From positions 1-27,355 of IMG/VR virus record IMGVR_UViG_3300037488_001822: a stretch of DNA of 27,355 bases, one strand, 5' to 3'. Shown piece by piece: positions 9,889-16,047 of the stretch. The first letter of the stretch is position 1. Every line of letters begins with the position of its first letter. The position numbers and the translations under genes are program-made. Source of the DNA: a virus. The notes under the pieces are model-generated. The model was given only the letters and a program-made list of their open reading frames with translations, was not told the origin of the DNA and ran no database searches.

Positions 9889-10098
9889 GGGTTCTAATTT
9901 ACCAAGAAGTTTGTCTGTAGGGGCACTGAATAACTGAATGTCATAACCAGGAGCTTCGCCAAGAGTTGCGGCATCAAGTCGAAGTTGTCTTAGAAGAGTG
10001 TTCCTAACTTGCTTTGCTGCCGACTCTTGTGTGAAGATGCCTTTAATTTCGGTTTCTCCTCGACGATTTATTTTTGCAAGAATATAAACATCGGCCAT
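9877..10098 (-). CDS. hypothetical protein, 73 aa
   Basis: A small protein with an N-terminal strand (VYILAKINRRGET), a basic helix (AAKQVRNTLLRQLRLDAA) and a C-terminal strand. It has the clearest ribosome binding site of this block (AAGGAG, 5 nt before the ATG). No family recognised. Confidence 0.75.
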   Translation of the reverse strand: MADVYILAKINRRGETEIKGIFTQESAAKQVRNTLLRQLRLDAATLGEAPGYDIQLFSAPTDKLLGKLEPLQL

Positions 10099-10132
10099 AT
10101 TAACTCCTTATATTGTTTAACTTTAATATTTA

Positions 10133-10351
10133 TTACAATAAAACATCTAAACCATTCCGTAAATTAATCAAATACTTGTGGTTAATAGAATTTCTAAAAC
10201 CGTTTTCATTATAAACAAAACGAATATTATCAACCACAAACGTTTTTTGTTTTGGCCCATCCTTGAATATTTCTTGTGCGCCGGTTTGCATTAAATGTTT
10301 TAGATCGGCCACAGTTTGAACGTTCAAAGTTTTTAAAATATAATTTATCAT
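10133..10351 (-). CDS. hypothetical protein, 72 aa
   Basis: The start at 10351 is chosen because this ATG overlaps the previous stop as ATGA; a longer frame from a GTG at 10366 is less likely. The N-terminus is amphipathic (INYILKTLNVQTVADLKHLM), followed by strands FVVDNIRFVYN. Unknown function. Confidence 0.65.
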   Translation of the reverse strand: MINYILKTLNVQTVADLKHLMQTGAQEIFKDGPKQKTFVVDNIRFVYNENGFRNSINHKYLINLRNGLDVLL

Positions 10352-10593
10352 ATACACTCTACCCACAATTTAAAAGACCGTTCAATCTCATCTTGATCTA
10401 CTTTCATAATAATATTCACTGACATAAAAGTAGCGCGTCTAAAAAAATAATCTATGTGTTTAATAACCTTTTTGTTAAACCACGTTTTTGTTTCATACCC
10501 AACCTTTTCATGGCGATCAATATAAGCTACGGGTTTACCATATGAATACAGTACTTCATATCTATCACCTCGTATAATCGCGCCATTGGACAT
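10348..10593 (-). CDS. hypothetical protein, 81 aa
   Basis: A basic, aromatic-rich, probably beta-strand protein (YEVLYSYGKPVAYIDRH) with a C-terminal acidic helix. It is coupled to the upstream 56-aa gene by TAATG and to the downstream gene by ATGA. No family recognised. Confidence 0.7.
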   Translation of the reverse strand: MSNGAIIRGDRYEVLYSYGKPVAYIDRHEKVGYETKTWFNKKVIKHIDYFFRRATFMSVNIIMKVDQDEIERSFKLWVECI

Positions 10594-10763
10594 TATAGTT
10601 CCCGCTCTTTCATTATTGTTAGAAGTTCATGGGCAAGTTCTTTCAATTCGGTTGGTTTTGTTACACCATATAGGTCTAATTGTTCATCTATCATTTGTTT
10701 AAAAACTATTAGCCCAGTATCGCTTAATGTTCTAAGATCTTTTTTTTCTTCTTCAGTAATCAT
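10593..10763 (-). CDS. hypothetical helical protein, 56 aa
   Basis: A short acidic, all-helical protein (MITEEEKKDLRTL...LTIMKEREL). The real-gene case rests on the TAATG overlap with the next gene and a start free of any other frame. It is the first gene of a leftward operon fed by the late motif at 10917-10924. Confidence 0.65.
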   Translation of the reverse strand: MITEEEKKDLRTLSDTGLIVFKQMIDEQLDLYGVTKPTELKELAHELLTIMKEREL

Positions 10764-10804
10764 ATTATTTTATAAAGCTTTCAATAAAAAGTTCTTATAA
10801 TACT

Positions 10805-10833
10805 ATTATCGTACTATTTGAATAAAAACTCAA
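10805..10833 (-). promoter_or_regulatory. possible sigma70-like promoter
   Basis: Minus-strand TTGAGT, 17-nt spacer, GATAAT, 42 nt before the 56-aa gene. Matches 9 of 12 consensus positions, so weak. Confidence 0.3.
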
Positions 10834-10916
10834 TACCTTTAGAACGCCCATTCTATAAGAAAAAGTCTAATATCGTTGAATGATTAGAAAGAATACACGA
10901 AAACTATGTGCTTAAG

Positions 10917-10924
10917 TATTTATA
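10917..10924 (-). promoter_or_regulatory. T4-type late promoter TATAAATA
   Basis: Exact minus-strand TATAAATA in the intergenic gap 10764-11001, directed at the 10763-8372 gene run. The predicted leader is about 145 nt. Confidence 0.5.
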
Positions 10925-10953
10925 AGGATTGCTCAAACAGCTGCTAAAACCCC

Positions 10954-10987
10954 CTAAAAAAATAATATTATATTGAAAAATATTATT
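10954..10987 (-). terminator. AT-rich intrinsic terminator after the 126-aa gene
   Basis: Minus-strand stem AATAATAT / ATATTATT (10980-10987 with 10961-10968) followed by a run of T. It lies 15 nt past the stop of the 11002-11382 gene. The stem is all A-T, so it is probably weak. Confidence 0.4.
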
Positions 10988-11001
10988 AATTATCAGCCAA
11001 A

Positions 11002-11382
11002 TCAATCTTTCTGTACCCACTTTAATAACTGTCTGGTTTCTTTCAACATTTCGTTAAAAGAAAAAAGAACTATACGGTCTTCGTATTCGCCATGTATGAT
11101 CACAATACGATCTGATATTCTTTCACAGAAACTTGTACAAAAAAACTGCCAAGTATCTGTAATACCATTCCAACACATTACCAAATGAAAAGATTTTCTC
11201 CTGGGTAAAAAAACATCGAAGTGGGCAATCAACAAATCGGGAGTCGGATAACTCCAGAAATTGGCCTTGACCTTTTTGTTTTGTATAGTATCTTCGATTA
11301 ACTTAATCAGTCGGTGAACCCGTTTCTGAAATGTAATAGGCAACTGCTCACATTGTTTTTTTTCTTGTGTCGTAAACATCAT
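11002..11382 (-). CDS. hypothetical protein, 126 aa
   Basis: An unknown protein with a basic N-terminal helix (FQKRVHRLIKLIEDTIQNKK), a central beta-type region with several aromatic residues and Cys (SFHLVMCWNGITDTWQFFC), and a final helix. The first ATG overlaps the previous stop (TGA and ATG share one base), so it is coupled to the 87-aa gene. Confidence 0.7.
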   Translation of the reverse strand: MMFTTQEKKQCEQLPITFQKRVHRLIKLIEDTIQNKKVKANFWSYPTPDLLIAHFDVFLPRRKSFHLVMCWNGITDTWQFFCTSFCERISDRIVIIHGEYEDRIVLFSFNEMLKETRQLLKWVQKD

Positions 11383-11645
11383 CAGTGTTTATCAATACCA
11401 ATTTTATGGTCCATAAGATTTAAGGTAAAGCTGGTAGAAACTATTTTACCATTTTCTTGTGTGTACACGATAGCAGTTATTTCTTCGGAAAGACCAGACC
11501 GATCATATATACACACATTTCCAACATCATTGGGTAAAGTATTATTAGATTGAAAATACTCCACAATACGTGTTAACAATTCTGGCGGTGTCTTTGTTGG
11601 GATGTTGTTGATTTTTTTTATTAAAACATCTTTAATTGTTTTCAT
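11382..11645 (-). CDS. hypothetical protein, 87 aa
   Basis: The N-terminal half is helical (MKTIKDVLIKKINNI...LLTRIVEYFQ), the C-terminal half strand-like (ITAIVYTQENGKIVSTSFTL). A Shine-Dalgarno AGGA lies 9 nt upstream and a perfect sigma70 promoter 24 nt upstream. Unknown function; first gene of a two-gene unit. Confidence 0.75.
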   Translation of the reverse strand: MKTIKDVLIKKINNIPTKTPPELLTRIVEYFQSNNTLPNDVGNVCIYDRSGLSEEITAIVYTQENGKIVSTSFTLNLMDHKIGIDKH

Positions 11646-11668
11646 GTTTATATCCTATAATAATTAAA

Positions 11669-11697
11669 ATTATATTACTAGTCAAAATAAATGTCAA
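11669..11697 (-). promoter_or_regulatory. consensus sigma70 promoter
   Basis: Minus-strand TTGACA (11692-11697), exactly 17-nt spacer, TATAAT (11669-11674), a 12/12 match. It lies in the gap between the 11703 stop and the 11645 start, and gives a leader of about 17 nt including the ribosome binding site. Confidence 0.85.
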
Positions 11698-11702
11698 TTG
11701 TT

Positions 11703-11987
11703 TTATTTGCCCAATACTATTCGTCCAACGAATCGCCTATCAACACTTTCATTCAAATTATTATATATTAATTTATAAACGTTTACGCAAACGCTAGTAT
11801 TAATATCAGCGCCCAGTTCAACTACGTATTTGGTTTTACTCACATCAACACTCGTGTCCCATTCTGAATGTATATCGACTTCTTTAACCCAACCTATATT
11901 TGGATCAACATGAGTATCAACCAATTCTAAATAAGAAAAAAATAATGTATTAACAGGCAATTTGTATTTTTGACTTAACTTCCACAT
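11703..11987 (-). CDS. hypothetical protein, 94 aa
   Basis: A beta-rich unknown protein (HSEWDTSVDVSKTKYVVELG, NVYKLIYNN). The ATG lies 38 nt inside the previous gene; a TTG at residue 10 (LPVNTL) is a possible later start just before that gene's stop. Overlap and direction make it part of the same operon. Confidence 0.65.
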   Translation of the reverse strand: MWKLSQKYKLPVNTLFFSYLELVDTHVDPNIGWVKEVDIHSEWDTSVDVSKTKYVVELGADINTSVCVNVYKLIYNNLNESVDRRFVGRIVLGK

Positions 11988-12168
11988 CTATAAGCGGTTG
12001 TATATAAAAATCATTCAATAACCGAAGCTTTGATGGTTTTGGCTTTCGCAATTCGATCATTCTTTTATCTGGTGTATCGCCGTTATAATTGGCCTTATAA
12101 ACAAAAAAAACTAGCAATGCCCCAATCAAAATTCCCAGTGATAAAAACTTCAAATTTTCTTCATTCAT
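11950..12168 (-). CDS. small single-span membrane protein, 72 aa
   Basis: The chosen start MNEENLKFLSLGILIG is fixed by an ATGA overlap with the 37-aa gene; a longer frame to 12258 overlaps that gene entirely. One membrane segment (about residues 7-24, FLSLGILIGALLVFFVYKA) is followed by a basic, Pro-rich tail (RKPKPSKLRLL), so the C-terminus is probably cytoplasmic. Second or third of three consecutive small membrane proteins. A role in lysis or superinfection immunity is possible but unproven. Confidence 0.7.
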   Translation of the reverse strand: MNEENLKFLSLGILIGALLVFFVYKANYNGDTPDKRMIELRKPKPSKLRLLNDFYIQPLIDVEVKSKIQIAC

Positions 12169-12278
12169 AATAAACTCACTATTGCTATAATTAAACAAAT
12201 TAAAGAATACGTGCAAAATAATCCAATGAGAGCGGCCAAAAACAAATCTATTAAACAATCAATAAAAAATCTTAACAT
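12165..12278 (-). CDS. 37-aa hydrophobic membrane peptide
   Basis: A very short gene starting right after the TAG of the 101-aa gene and ending with ATGA into the next gene. Nearly the whole product is hydrophobic (LFLAALIGLFCTYSL, then LICLIIAIVSLL), consistent with one long or two short membrane helices. The exact joins on both sides support translation. Function unknown; small phage membrane peptides include holin regulators and immunity proteins. Confidence 0.65.
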   Translation of the reverse strand: MLRFFIDCLIDLFLAALIGLFCTYSLICLIIAIVSLL

Positions 12279-12584
12279 CTATGCACCATAGTATATATTC
12301 AACAATTTTTGTCTAATTAGTGGACTTCTAATAAAATTTTCTTTTTTGCCCATAACCAACACACAATTATCTTCAGCCAGTTTGTCAGTTGAAAAAATGA
12401 ATTCTATATTGTCATACTTCAACCCCCGCACAGTTTTCGTATACTTCTCTTTGGGAATTTTCGTTACTAGCGTTGAAATTGTTTCGTATAATTTGATATC
12501 TTTTTCTTTAACCACATTTTTCCTATTATTATATTTTATTAACACCACCAGCAATAAAATCAAGAACATCATTAACTTTAGCAT
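12279..12584 (-). CDS. small membrane-anchored protein, 101 aa
   Basis: An N-terminal hydrophobic helix (residues 3-17, KLMMFLILLLVVLIK) is followed by a soluble, Lys-rich domain. The topology could be type II (C-terminus outside) or a signal anchor. The start lies 56 nt inside the preceding gene; the in-frame Met5/Met6 are alternatives. It is directly followed by the 37-aa membrane peptide. No family recognised. Confidence 0.7.
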   Translation of the reverse strand: MLKLMMFLILLLVVLIKYNNRKNVVKEKDIKLYETISTLVTKIPKEKYTKTVRGLKYDNIEFIFSTDKLAEDNCVLVMGKKENFIRSPLIRQKLLNIYYGA

Positions 12585-12957
12585 CGATATAATAGTTTTC
12601 TAGTTCAATTCTTTTATTGTGTATAAAAGCAACAAACTTTTCGTCTTTGATTGAAATAGATATTCGGTTCGGCGAATATTTATCGTCTAGGCATAATATC
12701 TCAACAACATCGTGCAATGCGGCTTCAGGAGAAACTCGAAAAAGGGAAAGCCGATTTTTAAATCTAAAACCAAAATCATATTCCATGTTATGCACTTGCA
12801 AACCTTCAGACTGAATTGGTATTATATATTCTCCTTGTTCAAATATAAATTCTCCTGGCTGGTGTTCGGTGGTTACTTTTCCATCGATGTTGGCCAATAG
12901 ATTATAATAAAAATTGACTAACTTGTTTTTAGCGCGTAACGAACTCACTGAACTCAT
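12529..12957 (-). CDS. hypothetical protein, 142 aa
   Basis: An unknown soluble protein with a strong ribosome binding site (AAAGGAG, 8 nt before the ATG). The N-terminus is basic and helical (LRAKNKLVNFYYNLLANI), the centre strand-rich (GEFIFEQGEYIIPIQ, YDFGFRFKNRL), and the C-terminus helical (NDVLDFIAGG). Largest gene of the small-gene block. Confidence 0.75.
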   Translation of the reverse strand: MSSVSSLRAKNKLVNFYYNLLANIDGKVTTEHQPGEFIFEQGEYIIPIQSEGLQVHNMEYDFGFRFKNRLSLFRVSPEAALHDVVEILCLDDKYSPNRISISIKDEKFVAFIHNKRIELENYYIDAKVNDVLDFIAGGVNKI

Positions 12958-12958
12958 A

Positions 12959-13192
12959 TTATATCTCCTTTAATCTAATACTACCATTAACATAGACACG
13001 ATCATTTGGTCGAGAAAATAGTTCAATTATCCTATCTGTAACCCTAATGGTTACATGACGAGATGAATCTGATAAAAAAAATCTATCAGAGCATAGACAA
13101 TCGTTGGTTTCAATGAACTGTATCATATCAAACCCAACAACGTTCTTTGGTATTTTTAAAAAGTATCTGGCTTTTTCACCGGGAATGTTCAT
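12959..13192 (-). CDS. hypothetical protein, 77 aa
   Basis: A beta-rich basic protein containing ARYFLKIPKNVVGFD and HVTIRVTDRIIELFSRP. It ends 1 nt before the next ATG and follows the previous gene by 5 nt. Unknown function. Confidence 0.7.
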   Translation of the reverse strand: MNIPGEKARYFLKIPKNVVGFDMIQFIETNDCLCSDRFFLSDSSRHVTIRVTDRIIELFSRPNDRVYVNGSIRLKEI

Positions 13193-13197
13193 TGGTT

Positions 13198-13419
13198 TTA
13201 TGCAGCCGATGAAAAATCAATTCGGCCAATCTCTTTACCGCCGTCTTCAGTTTCAGTTGACAAGTCCATCAATACAACTGAATGATTATAAACATATAAT
13301 AAATAACCGTTTTTGTGGTGAAAAATCAAACACGACTTTGTTGGGTCTGAGTCTTCACAAATTTCAACTGCAACAAACCCGGTATTATTTTCTGGCAATT
13401 TAAATTGATTGTCATTCAT
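13198..13419 (-). CDS. hypothetical protein, 73 aa
   Basis: The start at 13419 (MNDNQFKLPENNTG) is preferred over the ATG at 13437, since it begins 1 nt after the upstream stop and has AAAGG upstream. The body is beta-type (YLLYVYNHSVVLMDLS), with a late acidic Gly-rich turn. It and the 12959 gene share a similar size and strand pattern, so they may be distant paralogues, which is inference. Confidence 0.65.
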   Translation of the reverse strand: MNDNQFKLPENNTGFVAVEICEDSDPTKSCLIFHHKNGYLLYVYNHSVVLMDLSTETEDGGKEIGRIDFSSAA

Positions 13420-13420
13420 G

Positions 13421-13645
13421 TCATTTACCTTTATCATTATATAAAAGAGTGTTTAAGAGTTTCATGTGACCCGTACCATCGCGGTATTCGTCATATAAAA
13501 CTTTAACATCTTTAGATGTTATTAGTATTTGAAGTGCTGGCAAATCGTCAATACTGCCCTGTATTAATATCAAATTTTTAAAATCTGATATACACAGAGT
13601 AGAGAACCATTTAAATAATTTGGGTAAAGTAAACCAACAATTCAT
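13421..13645 (-). CDS. hypothetical protein, 74 aa
   Basis: First gene of the small-gene operon. An aromatic N-terminus (NCWFTLPKLFKWFSTLC) precedes an alpha/beta region (LPALQILITSKDVKVLYDEY). It is served by the promoter at 13663-13691, which leaves a leader of only about 10 nt with no Shine-Dalgarno sequence. Unknown function. Confidence 0.7.
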   Translation of the reverse strand: MNCWFTLPKLFKWFSTLCISDFKNLILIQGSIDDLPALQILITSKDVKVLYDEYRDGTGHMKLLNTLLYNDKGK

Positions 13646-13662
13646 AATATATCACTAATGTT

Positions 13663-13691
13663 ATGATAACAAAAAACGATTGAAATGTCAA
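13663..13691 (-). promoter_or_regulatory. strong sigma70 promoter for the small-gene operon
   Basis: Minus-strand TTGACA (13686-13691), 17-nt spacer, TATCAT (13663-13668), 11 of 12 consensus positions, in the gap between gp6 and the small-gene run. The ATG follows 17 nt after the -10 box. Confidence 0.8.
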
Positions 13692-13722
13692 TAGCTTATT
13701 AATCAAAAATATCAACAAGTTA

Positions 13723-15639
13723 CTATAAAGCCTTATCTTCTACGCTTACTTTGATGTCTTGTCCATCAATGACCAATATAAGGTTTCTTGCCGAATCAAT
13801 GTCATACACGAACGGTGTTACATAAAATTCAACATGGTTCATATTACCAATCCAACTGGTGGGGGTAAATAACTCATTGATTTTAATAGTTCCACTCTGC
13901 GAATTAATCGTGCCCATCTCTTTCACTTTAGTCAGCGTGTTATCTTGATTTATATAAAACATTGTTAAGATATCACTTTCTAAAGAATCTTCGGCGAATA
14001 TACAGGGTACTATACTCGAACCCACGAGATAATAAAAAGCTGAAGAGTATATAGATTTTCCGTAAATATTCTTTTTAATATTGGTATTATCAATTTGATT
14101 CGCAAAAATTAACTCGAAGGTTTCTTTAATTCCTAAAGTTGGATATATAATCTTTTTCAAGGAAACACTAGAAAGGTTTGAATAGATACCCGCATCAGTA
14201 TCATCAATACGGGTAACAAGATCTGAATATACAAAACCTCTACCAAAGCGTTCTAAAACAGTTTCGCTGTAATTTAAAATTGTTTGATATACTGCATATT
14301 GTATTTCTTGTTTTCTTTTTATGCTATTACGAAAATCGAATTTTACATCCGAACTTATAATTAAATAGAGATAATCTGGATCGACAATTACTGGATCTTG
14401 TGTAACAACGCAGCGCGGGCGTATAATATCGTTAACAATAGCGTCTTTATTTTCGTTATTTAATACATATCCTTCAGATGGTTTGATGCTAACAAAAACC
14501 TTTCCCCACTGTGGTGGAACGTTTTCCTCACCGCCCCATACTGCGATAGAGTCGATGCGCGGATATTTCCGTAAAATCGTTTGTTCAAAGTCGAGTTCTG
14601 TTACCGCTCGGTTTTGCATTTCGTAATTAATGGGCGCAAAATACTTAATGCTCTTATCACTTTCTGGATCGTTCCCACCACTTGCCTGGGTCATTGTTTG
14701 TATAGTTTCTACCGTAATTCCACTAGTGGGTGGATCTGCTCTGCCAATACCCCCGGCAGCCGTGAACTGTTTAATACCGTTGGCATTGATACCCCCCTGC
14801 GAAACAATGTATTCTATGACGACAACGTTGCCCGGTTCTAAACCATTAGACGAAATCTCTCCCAAGCTGTTAGTTTGAAACCCAGCTGATATTACGCCAT
14901 CGCCAAAATAAACCTCGCATAGATTGTTTTCAGTGTATTGTAAATAGAAAACTTTTGAATCTGATGTTAATTCAGTTATATCATTTGCATAAACAAATGG
15001 TGTTAGCCCCAGATTTGTCGTCGATTTTTGAACCCACACCTTAATCGTAGAAACGTCTACGTCTGCATTTGGTATAGTAAATCTTTGATTCGCGTCGGGC
15101 GTAACTAGGGTTCGTTGTGTTAACCGAATGCCTTCAATAATATCAAATTCACTAAAAAATTTTCCAGTGGTTGTATCGTAATCGCTTGGAGCGCCACTTG
15201 GGTTTGCGTAATATAAGGTCTGCGGTTCTGCTACAATAAATTGATATGAAGTTCCGTCAGTACCTTCCCCCATAAAAATAGTTTCTTTATCAATAAAGAT
15301 TTGTTGAGGTAGTGGTTTAGATGGATCTGGTGTAAAATCGACACGAATCGTTGATCGTGCAGACATCATTGATGATGGTAAATAACCCAAAAGCTTGGCC
15401 TTTGAAACAATATCAGAGCGAAGCTGAGCACTGTCTAGGAACATTTCGCTACAAGCCATATTCAAATAGAAAGCGTTATATGCTGTATTATAAGCTAACA
15501 AATCTAATAAGTATGCAAAGCCGCTTGCTTCGAAATCATAGTCGGCCATGTTTGGTTTTGATCTTAAGAAATCTTTTAAAGATTCTTTAATCTGATTGAA
15601 ATCGATATTTGAAATTTTTAATAACTGATTGTCTGCCAT
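13723..15639 (-). CDS. gp6: baseplate wedge protein gp6 (baseplate J-like)
   Basis: gp6 dimers join the wedges into the baseplate ring around the hub. The N-terminal signature is well preserved: ISNIDFNQIKESLKDFL, then YLLDLLAYNTAYNAFYLNM and SEMFLDSAQLRSD (about residues 46-80). The 638-residue length is close to T4 gp6 (660). The central part with GDGVISAG and NGIKQFTA..GGIG and the long strand-rich C-terminus agree with the baseplate J-type core and dimerisation domains. It starts 2 nt after the gp25 stop with TTAGGTAG upstream, and is the last gene of the leftward baseplate operon. Confidence 0.95.
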   Translation of the reverse strand: MADNQLLKISNIDFNQIKESLKDFLRSKPNMADYDFEASGFAYLLDLLAYNTAYNAFYLNMACSEMFLDSAQLRSDIVSKAKLLGYLPSSMMSARSTIRVDFTPDPSKPLPQQIFIDKETIFMGEGTDGTSYQFIVAEPQTLYYANPSGAPSDYDTTTGKFFSEFDIIEGIRLTQRTLVTPDANQRFTIPNADVDVSTIKVWVQKSTTNLGLTPFVYANDITELTSDSKVFYLQYTENNLCEVYFGDGVISAGFQTNSLGEISSNGLEPGNVVVIEYIVSQGGINANGIKQFTAAGGIGRADPPTSGITVETIQTMTQASGGNDPESDKSIKYFAPINYEMQNRAVTELDFEQTILRKYPRIDSIAVWGGEENVPPQWGKVFVSIKPSEGYVLNNENKDAIVNDIIRPRCVVTQDPVIVDPDYLYLIISSDVKFDFRNSIKRKQEIQYAVYQTILNYSETVLERFGRGFVYSDLVTRIDDTDAGIYSNLSSVSLKKIIYPTLGIKETFELIFANQIDNTNIKKNIYGKSIYSSAFYYLVGSSIVPCIFAEDSLESDILTMFYINQDNTLTKVKEMGTINSQSGTIKINELFTPTSWIGNMNHVEFYVTPFVYDIDSARNLILVIDGQDIKVSVEDKAL

Positions 15640-15641
15640 AT

Positions 15642-16034
15642 CTACCTAACACGTTCTAAAAAAAAGTCGACTTTGAGGGGATTAACTTGATTCTTGATAT
15701 TAAACCAAATTGAAACTGAATAACCATTATTATCTACATCCGGCACTACCTCAACCCGCAATAGACTAATGCGGGGTTCAAATAAATTCAATGCCGATTC
15801 AATTGATGACTGTAGACTGACACTTGTAAAGGGAGATATGTTGTCAAATAGCAATCGCTTTACCTCGCAACCAAACTGAGTATCAAAATGTCTTTCGTAT
15901 ATACTTGTTAATACAATATTTTTAACTGCTCTTTTAACCGCATCTTCATCTTTTAAGTATACCAAATCTTGTGTATTTGGATGTACGGGTAAGTCGAGGT
16001 TTAAATCTTTATATTTTCTAGTTGGTTGAGTCAT
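15642..16034 (-). CDS. gp25: baseplate wedge protein gp25 (lysozyme-like fold)
   Basis: gp25 is the small wedge protein that clamps gp6 and contacts the first sheath ring. The 130-residue size matches T4 gp25 (132). Recognisable features are an N-terminal helix following VYLKDEDAVKRAVKNIVLT, ER(H)F...GCEV, and the conserved E-P-R in LFEPRISLLRVEV (about 95-107). Gene order gp5-gp25-gp6 is conserved in marine T4-like phages. The gp5 stop lies 13 nt upstream. Confidence 0.95.
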   Translation of the reverse strand: MTQPTRKYKDLNLDLPVHPNTQDLVYLKDEDAVKRAVKNIVLTSIYERHFDTQFGCEVKRLLFDNISPFTSVSLQSSIESALNLFEPRISLLRVEVVPDVDNNGYSVSIWFNIKNQVNPLKVDFFLERVR

Positions 16035-16047
16035 ATATCTATTTAGT

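Noticed and set aside
12169-12258. Upstream extension of the 72-aa membrane protein (from 12258)
   Set aside because: It would cover the 37-aa gene in another frame; the ATGA junction at 12165-12168 supports the short form.
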